A stretch of DNA of 35,202 bases from Enterococcus sp. CSURQ0835 (GCF_902706605.1 NZ_CACSLH010000030.1:1-35202); one strand, 5' to 3'; counted from the stretch's first letter, positions 26,925 through 35,196 are shown. The notes: generated from the sequence alone by a model not told the origin. Numbers and translations: made by a program.

Positions 26925-27286
26925 TCGTGCTGTCAAAAAGATCAATTATGAATTCAAAATAGTCAGTTCAATATGTAGAATAATATTTTTTAAAAAGAGC
27001 TTTTATTGTTAACTACCTAAATAACATATAATAAATAATTAACTAACAAAAAACAAGTGCTTTAAAACGCTCGTTCTAGTGTAATCACAAGTATTATATA
27101 TAATGGTGTGTTTGGAAATCTATTTTGAAATAAAATGGTATAAGGATGAATATAACCCCAACTGATCCACATAAAGTCGAGAGAACATATATGGCTCTAA
27201 AAGGTTACCAATATGGAACACCTATTATTACTATTCTCATACGGATTACTGGCTAGTGAGACGTCCTCAACTAAATATATGATCTT
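26925..27286. other. Spacer downstream of repA
   Basis: There is no gene. A frame MNITPTDPHKVERTYMALKG from 27,146 lacks a convincing continuation and may be a fragment. No terminator hairpin of good quality is seen after repA. Confidence 0.35.
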
Positions 27287-27974
27287 GTGTCTGTTACAAG
27301 AATGCGAATTATGTCAAAAAAGCAATTGTTAAAAATACTAAATATTTACGGTAGCATCGGAATTAATAAATTAGACAAACGATTACAGAAACTCAAGCGG
27401 GATGACTTAATCGATAACATTGTGGGTCATATGAAAAAAGGAACTCCCTACTATTACTTTCTAACTAAAAATGAGCACAGTAGTATCGGTGAAATGTATA
27501 CCATTCTGAAAGCGCCCGTGTACAATTTAAATCAACACCTTGAGACTAACGACTATTTGATTTCAATTTTAACTCTCACACAAAATCATTCGAACTTAAA
27601 AAAAGTTTTGTCTGAACACCGCCAAGTACTTCGTGGCTAATTCTATCTTTCAATTGGTAAATGAACGTCAGCTAGAAGTAAACGGGTCTTTTGAAATTGA
27701 ACAGACCATGAAGACTAGACGACGCTATCGAAATGGTATCTTTCCTAAGTACATTACAAAATTGGAGAAAAAACAGAATGCGAGGCTGATTTGCGTAACG
27801 CCATTACCTAGCATAGAAGATGAATTATTACGATTCAAACGACTTTTCACCGCGAAAGAAGAAGTACATCTATTTGAACGGCTGCATGTTTTTTCTGCGA
27901 GAGAATTTAATACAGAAGTTCAGCAACTAGTCGCAAATGATTCATTCATTAATATTGGTAGGATTTGGAAATAG
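27287..27974 (+). pseudogene. Replication-relaxation-like protein, split in two frames
   Basis: Frame one (27287-27640; likely start within MRIMSKKQLLKIL) gives a winged-helix half: LLKILNIYGSIGINKLDKRL, then TPYYYFLTKNEHSSIG. It resembles the N-terminal part of Replic_Relax-type plasmid proteins. It ends at TAA 27638, and frame two (27633-27974) continues with RRRYRNGIFPKYITKLEKKQ and LFERLHVFSAREFN, as expected for the C-terminal part. The conserved central region seems to be missing, so a deletion plus frameshift is more likely than two genes. The family is tied to plasmid transfer or replication; the function here is lost or altered. Confidence 0.5.
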
Positions 27975-28031
27975 AGCTTCTTTTTTTGTTGCTCACACTC
28001 CCAACGCTACAACCGTTTAAGGGCAACAAAA

Positions 28032-28053
28032 AAAGCGGGTAAAAGCCCGCTTT
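28032..28053. terminator. Terminator hairpin AAAGCGGG/CCCGCTTT
   Basis: An 8-bp stem with a TAAAAG loop follows the split replication-relaxation gene. A wider 12-bp inverted repeat (TTTTTTTGTTGC with GCAACAAAAAAA, 27,981-28,034) lies just before it. Confidence 0.65.
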
Positions 28054-28192
28054 GCTAAATTCAAAATTATGTTTCTAAATTACAACTCAGATTGTTATCG
28101 ATTTAAAAGTTTTGTATCTTTTTTGATACAAAATCAGCAACTTTCGATCCAAATCACTAGTTTTTCCGTAATGAAGTTGGTATACTATAAAT

Positions 28193-28307
28193 GAAAAGAG
28201 AAGTTGCATCAACAACTTCTCTCGACAGTACCGTTTAAGACGGTGGCTTGGTTAATTTAATTATTCAGAAAATAATCGTCCCCCCAGTCAAAGTGGACGG
28301 TTATTTT
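28193..28307 (+). ncRNA. Candidate antisense RNA of the holin-like toxin
   Basis: A promoter-like TTGGTATACT (28,177-28,186) with a weak -35 precedes a region of about 115 bases that ends in a stem AAAATAATCGTCC/GGACGGTTATTTT (28269-28281 with 28295-28307) and a T run. It is read against the 3' end and 3' untranslated region of the toxin mRNA. It would base-pair there, as in TxpA/RatA-type type I systems. The exact start is a guess. Confidence 0.5.
28198..28221 (-). terminator. Terminator of the toxin mRNA
   Basis: On the minus strand GAGAAGTTG and CAACTTCTC pair perfectly over 9 bp, followed by TTTTCATTT. The toxin transcript would run from about 28,490 to here and leave a 3' untranslated tail of roughly 100 bases. 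Confidence 0.65.
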
Positions 28308-28405
28308 TTGTCGTTTTTGTTAACTACAGTTAAGATCCCGAAGATAATAGTTGCGATTAAAGAACCGAAACCAATCATCAGACCTAAAGCTGATTCAACA
28401 GACAA
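28301..28405 (-). CDS. Holin-like type I toxin peptide
   Basis: This 34-residue hydrophobic peptide reads SVESALGLMIGFGSL, then one membrane span (IATIIFGILTVV) and a charged NKNDKK end. It fits the putative holin-like toxin family that includes TxpA-type membrane toxins. The frame is open further upstream, but AAAGGAG lies seven bases before TTG 28405 and not before any ATG in frame, so TTG is chosen. The mRNA has CGGTGGCT in its 5' leader (28470-28477) and the complement in its 3' tail (28241-28248). That would allow 5'-3' folding that hides the start site. The peptide would disturb the membrane if the antisense RNA is lost, keeping the plasmid in the cell. Confidence 0.72.
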   Translation of the reverse strand: MSVESALGLMIGFGSLIATIIFGILTVVNKNDKK

Positions 28406-28513
28406 CAGGCTTCTCCTTTCATAGACTTTAGAAGTACGATCATACGCACCACCTCGTTTCCGATAGGATAGCCACCGCCACAAACTTTACTGTCTCTTTA
28501 TTATATCATATCC

Positions 28514-28555
28514 AAAACTGACAAAACATTGATTTCATCATGTTTTGTCAGTTTT
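28514..28555. terminator. Strong inverted repeat, probable terminator
   Basis: AAAACTGACAAAACAT and its perfect 16-bp complement are 10 bases apart and followed by TTTTTTG on the plus strand. It stands at the 5' border of the toxin promoter, shielding it from plus-strand transcription. Confidence 0.65.
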
Positions 28556-28719
28556 TTGTGTTCAAAAGGGTATCTTCCTTTGCTCACCGTGGAAGAAAGC
28601 AGCGTGAATTCAAGAACAGTCCCAAGGCCAAAAAGAATTTCAAATCGATTTTTGTTTGAAGTCCTTCTGAATCTAAAAATGAATACATTTCACCAGATAA
28701 ATTATTCAACAAAGCAGTC

Positions 28720-28956
28720 GTGTTTTATCGTGACGATTGCTCCGATTGTAGAAAAATATATCCTTCATTGTATATTCATAATATAGTTCACCATGATATA
28801 GTATTTGTAAATATGAATAACATGAAAAACAAAAAATATATTGAAAAATATAATTTAAAAGAAGTTCCAACAATAATTAAAGATAAAAAATCTTACGTAG
28901 GTACGAATAGAAAGAGAATACAAATGCTTTTAACAAATGGTGGCGATGATAGATGA
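28720..28956 (+). CDS. Thioredoxin-like protein, N-terminally truncated
   Basis: The frame is open from 28660 to TGA 28954 but offers only GTG 28720 as start. It carries VVFYRDDCSDCRKIYP with the CxxC pair, then KKYIEKYNLKEVPTII with the cis-Pro region, so it is a thioredoxin-fold protein of about 80-98 residues. Small thioredoxins of this sort occur in conjugation regions of lactic-acid plasmids. The expected membrane anchor is absent; the upstream DNA ends another frame (SPKAKKNFKSIF then stop at 28659), so the 5' part is probably lost by deletion. A 14-bp inverted repeat (28989-29018) follows. Confidence 0.5.
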   Translation: MFYRDDCSDCRKIYPSLYIHNIVHHDIVFVNMNNMKNKKYIEKYNLKEVPTIIKDKKSYVGTNRKRIQMLLTNGGDDR

Positions 28957-29061
28957 CTAATCAAGAGTCAAACAGTTTTCTAGATAAGCTTTTAAAATGA
29001 TATCTATCATTTTAAAAGGAAAAGAAGACTTAACAGTATAAATAAAGGTAGAAAAAGGAAA

Positions 29062-29955
29062 TTGACTATTTTATACGTCTTTTTGTTAGGGTATGTAGGA
29101 TTCATTATCTATGCAATAGCAACGCCAGATTTAACAAAATATCCAACTATCCAATTAAATAGTTCTTTAACGTTAGGTAATTCCACTGATACCGAAAAAG
29201 TGAATTATATTAAATATAATGAAAACAAAAAAATTGTTGAAACAAAGTTGACCATAAATAATGGTAAAAGTACTACTGATATAAATTCAAATAAGTATTA
29301 TTTCACTGCAAAAACAATTAACAATGATCCAATAAAATTAAAAGTAATCCAAACAACTGATAAAGATTTTGTACTACTCATAAACAATATAAAACCTAAC
29401 TTCAAAACCTTACTCATTAAAATCTATTTAGTTAGAGATTCAAATAAAACTTTAGATATTGTAAATGACTCTGATAATCCAGATAGTTCAAGTACAGAGA
29501 ATACTCTTACTGATAATAATTATCCTAGTACTAAACTTTATATCAGTAAAGAAGATAAGTTTACTAACAACAAACTAGCTATTGATACACCAGTAAACTT
29601 TTCAATTCAGTCTACAAAATCGAATATAAAAGACTCAAAACAGAAAATCAAAGACCTTAAAGTAAGTATCAAAAAACTGAATCAAGCTATATATGATGTC
29701 GAAGTACAAGTAGATAAGATTGATAAGGATAAAGCTTATCGAACAGATGAACAAAACGAAAAAGCAATTGAAGACCGTCAGTAGTTAAAATCTGATATTA
29801 CTACTTATTCAAAAACCATTAAAGAAAATAAAGACGAGATAAAGAAACAACTTGATGGAATTCATTTAATGAACAAAAAAATCAGCGATCTGAAAAATGG
29901 TAAAATTTTAGTAGAGTATTACAAGAATAGTAAATCTAAAGATTTGAAGGAATAA
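29062..29955 (+). pseudogene. Membrane-anchored coiled-coil plasmid protein, interrupted by TAG
   Basis: From TTG 29062 the frame gives one membrane span (LYVFLLGYVGFIIYAIA), a region of about 130 residues rich in Asn, Thr and Lys, a Ser/Asp linker (DNPDSSSTENT) and a coiled coil. It stops at TAG 29782 and continues open in the same frame for 56 codons to TAA 29953 with the same coiled-coil character. One base change therefore cut it short. It is similar in layout to uncharacterised conjugation-region proteins of lactic-acid plasmids. The N-terminus may also be incomplete, since the frame is open back to 28,996 with a basic stretch. No function is known. Confidence 0.55.
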
Positions 29956-29963
29956 ATTAGCAT

Positions 29964-30106
29964 ACTCCTAAAAATGTATTACTTTGTATTACAATTTTAG
30001 GAGTTTTTTTATGTAATACATTGTATTACTTTTGTATTACTTTGTATTACATTTTTTTGATATTTGCCTTTAGATCAACGTTTTCATTGTAATACAAATG
30101 TATTAC
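29964..30106. repeat. GTATTAC repeats with overlapping terminator
   Basis: Six GTATTAC copies (29976, 29986, 30023, 30034, 30044, 30100) and two inverted GTAATAC (30013, 30089) lie in 130 bp, with a 10-bp period in three places. The first two sit in the loop of a terminator stem ACTCCTAAAA/TTTTAGGAGT (29964-30004). The pattern suggests operator or origin sites for a small plasmid DNA-binding protein that is not in the window. Confidence 0.7.
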
Positions 30107-30197
30107 AATTTCGGTTTTTACCGATTTCAGTAAACTCTTAGAAACGCCGACACTGTCGGCTTAACTGCTGTAGCAGTTAACTGTTTCCCTTATGCTC

Positions 30198-30339
30198 TTA
30201 CTCGAATTCTAGTTTTATCGTGAGATTGAGTAAATCAAAGTAAGCTAGTAGTTCTTCGATATTGGGAATATAGCTGTCGAAATTAATTTCTAATTGACAC
30301 TGGAGACTCAAGTGGCTGGAAGATCTCGCTTTTTTTCAT
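30198..30339 (-). pseudogene. Possible small minus-strand gene remnant
   Basis: ATG 30339 opens MKKSEIFQPLESPVSIRN and stops; one frame away the sequence continues QLEINFDSYIPNIEELLAYF and a further 12 residues to TAA 30198. The second half has natural amino-acid composition. I do not recognise it, and it may be a frameshifted small plasmid gene or chance. Confidence 0.3.
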
Positions 30340-30575
30340 TGAGTCATATTACAATGTTTCGCTTGATTAGCCTAAAGTACCCCCTTTTTTTCCAGAATAA
30401 TTATATACTTAGTGAAGTCATGCCGAAGAGAATAGTCAAACGAAATGAAAATCAGACGGACATTTTTCGATCAGGTGAAAAGTAAGCCAAGTAAAAAAAA
30501 AGAAATTTAAATACTTTTTTCCTCAGAAAAATACTTCCGAAATGGTTTTACAAAAATCAAAAGGGGCTGAATTAA

Positions 30576-30876
30576 ATGATCTATCTAAAAAATGTATCCA
30601 CATTTGAAGAATTAAAAAAAGCGTATAAAAGAAATGAGTGATAAATTATGTGGTTTAAACATGCAAGATGTCGCTATTGAAATAATTGGTCGTTTCATTT
30701 GGTTAACTGGAAATACTAAGCCTCATAAAGAACAGTTAAAATATATGACGTTTCGGTATCCGTCCAAGAAAAAGTTTTGGTACAAAGTGCCGAGTGATTA
30801 TAAGAAACGTAGTCAAAAAGAGTACAGTATGAATAAGATCAGAGGCAAGTACGGCAGTCAGAAAGTGAAACAATAG
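30576..30876 (+). pseudogene. Collapsed J-domain-type plasmid protein
   Basis: ATG 30576 starts MIYLKNVSTFEELKKAYKRN, the beginning of short phage or plasmid J-domain proteins, but stops after 21 residues, before the HPD motif. An overlapping frame (30634-30876) supplies the C-terminal domain common to that family: VAIEIIGRFIWLTGNTKPHK, FWYKVPSDYKKRSQK and a closing IRGKYGSQKV. The middle, including HPD, is deleted, so co-chaperone activity is gone. Whether the 80-residue remainder is made alone is unclear, as its start lacks a good ribosome site. Confidence 0.6.
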
Positions 30877-30915
30877 CATTTTAAAAAAATAAAAAAGATA
30901 GATAGGATTGCTCTG

Positions 30916-31023
30916 ATGATTCGTACATATGTAGTACTAGAATTTTATGATGAAAATGGTAGAAAAAAAGTTGGTTTTGAAAAAATATTTTGTCATCAAA
31001 ACTTTAAAAAGAAAGCAACGTAA
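30916..31023 (+). CDS. Small 35-residue open frame, unknown
   Basis: The frame reads MIRTYVVLEFYDENGRKKVG at its start and ends with KKKAT. AGGATTG is the only nearby purine stretch. It has balanced composition and follows the J-domain remnant in the same direction. It may be a real small plasmid protein or a fragment. I do not recognise it. Confidence 0.3.
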   Translation: MIRTYVVLEFYDENGRKKVGFEKIFCHQNFKKKAT

Positions 31024-31106
31024 AAAGTGATGATAATAATTTAATCAGTTGGTTGTTTAACGAAAGATATCTATTTAAAATATACCAGTGAAGGATCCCC
31101 ATAGTA

Positions 31107-31340
31107 CGTTTTATGTTAGCTTGCATACGCCCTCATCCTGATAAAAAATGGGAATGAGCGCACCACGTTTATTCAATGTACTTTGTGGGACAAAAGAGCT
31201 GAAGTATTTGTCAGCTACATCCGAAAAGGGGAGATCGTGGAGAATTGACTAACCGAAGTTATAATGATTAGCAAAGCTTAGCACACTATATAACTGAGGT
31301 TGTCATCGAGATGTTTGAATTTTTGGAATCAAAAAAATGA
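31107..31340 (+). pseudogene. Single-stranded DNA-binding protein (ssb) remnant
   Basis: The OB-fold core is readable: RFMLACIRPHPDK, then, after removing one A from the six-A run at 31,144-31,149, KNGNERTTFIQCTLWDKRAE and VFVSYIRKGEIVE. This matches bacterial Ssb. The frame then stops (TGA 31,249). The end YITEVVIEMFEFLESKK appears in another frame at 31,289-31,340. The N-terminus and the acidic tail are missing. It is a leftover plasmid ssb gene without function. Confidence 0.7.
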
Positions 31341-31413
31341 TCAACGATTGTGAGATAAAAAAAGAACCGGCCACTGGTGTGATCAGTTCAACTGATATGA
31401 ATATTTAAGAACG

Positions 31414-31446
31414 AACCGTTAAGCTTTTAAACTTGACGGTTTTTTG
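31414..31446 (+). terminator. Terminator AACCGTTAAG/CTTGACGGTT
   Basis: A 10-bp stem with one G-T pair and an 8-base loop is followed by six T. It would end the ssb-region transcript. Confidence 0.55.
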
Positions 31447-32128
31447 TATTTAGAAAATATCAGACTTAGTAATAGATCAGTTAATTTTCCCAAAAATAGT
31501 TGCCAATGCAGATCAGGGATTTTCAATTGCACAAAGCAACTTATCAAAACAATCCTACCATCCACCATAATCTTTTGCTGCTAGTCCTTAGATTCATTTT
31601 AAAACCTCCTATAATGATGTCAGATGTTCTTGACTTAAATCCCTGCGCAGGTTAATTACGCAGTAGTATGTCCCATATTTGCATAGTTACCTGGGCATTG
31701 ATCAATAAGTCCCGACGCACTTACGGAGTAGTTGGTGGTACTTTTTGAGTTTGATAAGTTCTGTTTTTCCACGATAGTATTTTTTCCAATATTAGCTATA
31801 GCTACCGTAGTATGTATATTTTTGGGACAATTGAATTAAAAAATTACTTTGGATTGGAAAGATCTATCGTAAACTTCGTATCAGAGTTTATAGGCAGCGA
31901 GAAAAAATCAGATACCGTCGATCGAACAAACATGAATCAAGTTAGAAGTATAATTATAAAAGTCGAAAATATTCTAATAGAACGTGAGGGGGACTATATG
32001 GTTAAAATTTATCAATCTATGTTGAAAAAAGAGTTAACCCAGACTCAAAAATGAATAGTTTTTAGATAGTAACGAACGAAATACCAAGCTATTAATATCG
32101 CAAACGAATTAATAGTCCTTTACTTATT
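31447..32128. other. Decayed plasmid DNA without clear genes
   Basis: The best open frame (31,812-32,054) has no ribosome site at its start; its last part, MVKIYQSMLKKELTQTQK behind GTGAGGGGGA, may be an 18-residue fragment. Near 31,645-31,735, CCTGCGCAGGTTAATTACGCAG and GACGCACTTACGGAGTAG are relatively GC-rich and partly repeated, perhaps recombination scars. Nothing firm is seen. Confidence 0.35.
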
Positions 32129-32686
32129 TTAGTTTAATTTTCCCAGATAACGGTATATTGTAGTTCTAGATACTTCCCAACGTTCTGCAATTGATTTGAT
32201 CGGGGTCCCACTATCAGCTAGTGTCTTTATTAATCTTAGATCATCGTTGCTTAATTTTTCCGGCCGGCCACCAAATCTACCGCGTGCTCTGGCAGCTTCA
32301 CGACCAGCTGCTGAACGCTCTAAAATCAAATTCCGTTCAAATTCTGCAAATGCCGCAAATAAATGGAACATCAATTGTCCGGTGGAACTTGCTTTATCCA
32401 TTGAAATATTTTCCTGAAGACTGTAAAATGCAATCCCACGTTCGTTCAACTGATTAACGATCCGAATTAAATCCTCCATATTTCTTCCCAATCGATCCAA
32501 ACGCCAAACAACAATTGTATCCCCTGATCTCACAAATTCTATCGCGGACTCTAAACCTGGTCGATGGCTTTTTGCGCCACTGATATGATCCGTAAAAATT
32601 TTATCACAACCAAATTTTTTTAAGCTATCTTCTTGTAAATTTAAATTTTGTAATCCCGTCGAAACCCGGGCGTATCCTATTTTCAA
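32129..32686 (-). CDS. Serine resolvase/invertase
   Basis: This 185-residue small serine recombinase has catalytic Ser9 in YARVSTGLQN and the conserved WRLDRLGRNMEDL at about residues 71-83. ERNLILERSAAGREAARARG forms the E-helix, and a C-terminal helix-turn-helix (GTPIKSIAERWEVSRTTIYR) completes it. All key residues are present. It could resolve plasmid multimers or come from a Tn3-type transposon, but no Tn3 transposase is seen. The 5' region (32,690-32,800), where res sites would be expected, has AT-rich DNA with no clear subsites. AAGGTGA precedes the ATG. Confidence 0.9.
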   Translation of the reverse strand: MKIGYARVSTGLQNLNLQEDSLKKFGCDKIFTDHISGAKSHRPGLESAIEFVRSGDTIVVWRLDRLGRNMEDLIRIVNQLNERGIAFYSLQENISMDKASSTGQLMFHLFAAFAEFERNLILERSAAGREAARARGRFGGRPEKLSNDDLRLIKTLADSGTPIKSIAERWEVSRTTIYRYLGKLN

Positions 32687-32814
32687 AAAATCACCTTCTT
32701 GTCCTTATTATTGTAACATAACTTTAAAACAGGGTATATAACTGAACATAGTTTTTGTTATGGGTTTGTGAACATGAAAAGTGTAGTTTAAGAATAAAAA
32801 CTGATCAAGAATAA

Positions 32815-32848
32815 AAGTGTTCAGAAATGGGTCATATTCTGAACACTT
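32815..32848. terminator. Terminator AAGTGTTCAGAA/TTCTGAACACTT
   Basis: A 12-bp perfect stem with a 10-base loop is followed by TTATTTTT. It separates the resolvase promoter region from the PemIK-type gene. Confidence 0.75.
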
Positions 32849-32935
32849 TATTTTTAATTATTAAAACAAGTATCATTTAATTATATTTAATATATTATAT
32901 GTTACTAAGTATAATTAAAAGAAAGGAGTGATAAT

Positions 32936-33439
32936 ATGATTATTACAAAATCTAGATTACAAGGGAGCTCTATAGTAGTAACTCTTCCTACTGATAATGG
33001 AGAAAAACCTGAAGCAAATCAAGAATACATTGTGCTATATGATGCCGATGGAACTATTACATTAGTTCCTAAAATTGATGATCCATTTAGTAACGTAAAT
33101 GAAGGTGATATTGTTTGGATCGATTTTGACTCGTCAGCTGGAAAAGAAATTCAAAAGAGAATACCTGGACTAGTTGTTTCACGCTATGAATTCAATCGCT
33201 CGACAATGTTTGCCGTCGTGTGCCCCATTACTTCAACAATAAAAAAATTACCTACACGCTATTCGTTGCCAACTGAACTTGAAACGAGTGGGCAAGTTTT
33301 GATTTCGCAGTTAAGATCATTGAGTATATTTTTTGATGCGAAGAAGCAGTTACACAAACACCACTGCACTGTCCGTATTACTATTATCTGCATGTGTAAC
33401 TATAAAAGCATAATTTACAATCATAATGTCTTTATGTGA
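32936..33439 (+). pseudogene. PemI antitoxin-PemK toxin chimera
   Basis: Residues 1-52 (IITKSRLQGSSIVVTLP, then YDADGTITLVPKIDDPF) are the AbrB-type DNA-binding half of a PemI/MazE antitoxin. Residues 56-129 are the beginning of its partner toxin PemK/MazF: GDIVWIDFDSSAGKEIQKR, PGLVVSRYEFNRSTMFAVV, CPITSTIKKLPTRYSLP, and GQVLISQLRSL. In intact operons these are two genes. The antitoxin's toxin-binding tail and the toxin start are missing, so a deletion fused them in frame. After residue 129 the toxin sequence is replaced by unrelated residues to TGA 33437. GAAAGGAG precedes the ATG. Toxin activity is unlikely, since the C-terminal part is gone; operator binding may remain. Confidence 0.78.
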
Positions 33440-33447
33440 GGGGGAAT

Positions 33448-33767
33448 ATGGTCTCAATTTCTATTACAGCATACATTATTATGTTTATAAGTATTTACAA
33501 GTATCAAGAAAATTCTAAAAGGATTACATTTGATGGATGGCTATCTAACTATACTAATGATAAAAAAAGGCCTTTATTTCGATTATTTGTGGAATTGCTT
33601 CTATACTAACTATATTTGTAACTCACCTAATTATAAATAACGTTTTTACGACTATTTATAATCCTATCGAATATTTTTATTCCATTGTCACTAATTTTAT
33701 TTTTTATTATACAGGAAGTCTAAGTCTTTCTATGATTTATAACCCATTTGTGCTTAAGTATAGTTGA
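33448..33767 (+). pseudogene. Small membrane protein with one-base frameshift
   Basis: ATG 33448 behind GAGGGGG gives MVSISITAYIIMFISIYKYQ, then a soluble loop, and stops at TAA 33607. If the seven-A run at 33,562-33,568 had eight A, the frame would go on with FISIICGIASILTIFVTHLI, NNVFTTIYNPIEYFYSIVTN and a third hydrophobic stretch to TGA 33765. The result is a protein of about 107 residues with three membrane spans. I do not recognise it. The perfect continuation argues for a recent mutation or a read error. Confidence 0.5.
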
Positions 33768-34000
33768 AAAATGTAGATAACATTATAACTAGTTATGATG
33801 AAACATATTATGCTCAGTCAGGAAAGAGCATTAAGTTGCACTTTAGGTCAATACAGAGAGATAATCAGCAAACATACCGAGAAGAAAGTTTCCCAAAAAT
33901 ACAGCCAAGAAATTGGAAATAAAGTAAACACACGTAACTAATTATCAGTTATTCGGTGATTACAATGTAAGTAGCGAATAACTTAGTACCTACAAAAGTT
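33768..34000. other. Spacer between the membrane gene and the hairpin
   Basis: A 46-codon frame from 33,798 (MMKHIMLSQERALSCTLG) has no ribosome site and an alternative frame of similar quality. Nothing definite is seen. Confidence 0.3.
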
Positions 34001-34048
34001 AGACATCTCCTCTTATACTTGAAACATCAAGTATAAGAGGAGATGTCT
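34001..34048. repeat. 22-bp perfect inverted repeat with 4-base loop
   Basis: Arms at 34001-34022 and 34027-34048 pair without mismatch (AGACATCTCCTCTTATACTT plus two more bases) around AACA, followed by five T. The stem could terminate transcription from the left, and on the minus strand protect against read-through from the IS. It lies just outside the IS200-type element. Confidence 0.8.
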
Positions 34049-34049
34049 T

Positions 34050-34795
34050 TTTGTATGATTTAAAAACCACCTGCTATGCGGGTGGTTCCAAAAAGCTTTT
34101 AGCGTGGTATCAAAAAATCCTCCCAAAATGATAAGATAATGCTGGTTGACCGACCGCATCACTATCAGATTAGGAGGAACCTTTATGAAAAAGGATAATG
34201 AAAGTTTAGCACATACAACATGGAGATGTAAGTATCATATTGTCTTTGCCCCAAAATACCGAAGACAAATCATTTATGGAAAATATAAAGCAAGTATTGG
34301 AGAAATCATTCGGGAATTATGCGCACGAAAAGGAGTAGAGATCCTAGAAGCAAATGCCTGTAAAGATCATATTCATTTGTTGGTAAGTATTCCACCAAAA
34401 TTGAGTGTCTCAAGTTTTATGGGATACTTAAAGGGAAAAAGCAGTTTGATGATTTTTGATCGACATGCTGAATTGAAATATCGATATGGGAATCGAAAAT
34501 TTTGGTGTCGCGGGTATTATGTGGATACGGTAGGACGAAATAAGGAAAAAATAGCAGAATATATTCGTAATCAGTTACAAGAAGATTATGTAGCAGATCA
34601 ACTAACCTTGTTTGAAGAATATGATCCGTTTACAGGAGTAAAAAACAAGCGAAAGTAGAGAGATTCTTTTAGAATCAGCGAGTAGAAGTGGTGCGGAAGG
34701 GAGACCTTTCAGAGGGCCTTTTAGGCCGTGGCCGGCAATAAAGGCTTTCAGCCGAAGAGCAAACCACCCGTTCACACGGGTGGTTTTGATTATTT
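34050..34795 (+). mobile_element. IS200-type insertion sequence (IS200/IS605 family)
   Basis: This is a single-gene element with subterminal hairpins in place of inverted repeats: AACCACCTGC/GCGGGTGGTT at 34065-34087 on the left and AACCACCCG/CGGGTGGTT at 34762-34785 on the right. No tnpB is present. The exact cleavage sites are not determined. The left hairpin can also stop read-through transcription into tnpA, as known for IS200. Confidence 0.8.
34185..34658 (+). CDS. tnpA: IS200-type Y1 transposase TnpA
   Basis: This 157-residue HUH-type single-strand transposase has WRCKYHIVFAPKYRR at 13-27, the metal-binding HIH at 62-64 (DHIHLLVS), and the nucleophile Tyr126 in AEYIRNQL. All are intact, so the element should be active. 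It cuts and joins single-stranded DNA at the subterminal hairpins. The start ATG 34185 has TAGGAGG seven bases upstream; an earlier in-frame start at 34146 lies before that site and is not used. Confidence 0.95.
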   Translation: MKKDNESLAHTTWRCKYHIVFAPKYRRQIIYGKYKASIGEIIRELCARKGVEILEANACKDHIHLLVSIPPKLSVSSFMGYLKGKSSLMIFDRHAELKYRYGNRKFWCRGYYVDTVGRNKEKIAEYIRNQLQEDYVADQLTLFEEYDPFTGVKNKRK

Positions 34796-34824
34796 AATGA
34801 TGATACTTTTTAGAATGGGAATCA
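34659..34824. other. IS200 right untranslated end
   Basis: GC-richer DNA with several small stems (AGAGGGCCTTTTAGGCC, GGCTTTCAGCC) leads to the right-end hairpin. It is consistent with structured non-coding ends of IS200-type elements. Confidence 0.5.
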
Positions 34825-35196
34825 TTGAAGTACATAATGAAAAGCTCTGTTGATTTCTTCTCAAATCAAGAAAGAGAGCATATCTACTATTCAATAAGAC
34901 TATCGATCTCGCTAACGAATAAAATTTTATCAAAGAAACTTAAATATAGTAGTTACTCCGACAGACAACGCACCGATTCCTCGTTAAAGTGTGAAACATC
35001 ATTCTATATCCAAACAGAGCAGAAACGCTCTATAGCTATTGTAATTGAAATCGTAAAAAGTTACATTAAAAACTACACTAGTGTTGCACAAATAATTTCA
35101 GAAAAATCTGAAAACTATATTTCATTCAAAATTGCCCAAAAATCAAATGCTTACGCAGCGGATGACTTTTATTCCAGAAATTGTACGTTTTATTAA
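34825..35196 (+). pseudogene. Remnant of an IS3-type transposase (orfB end)
   Basis: The middle of this frame, YSDRQRTDSSLKCETSFYIQ followed by IAIVIEIVKSYIKNYTS, aligns by eye with the C-terminal end of IS3/IS150 OrfB, including the copy at 12.8 kb (YSDNACVESFHASLKSETFY, then IVIEMVKEYITYYN). Catalytic context is degraded, and the first 40 and last 45 residues match nothing. It is an old fragment that may run past the window end. Confidence 0.55.

Noticed and set aside
28529-28786. Plus-strand 85-residue frame before the thioredoxin-like gene
   Set aside because: It begins inside the 16-bp inverted repeat and reads the thioredoxin region in the wrong frame.
31812-32054. 80-residue plus-strand frame
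   Set aside because: No ribosome site at its start, no recognisable domain, and located in clearly decayed DNA.
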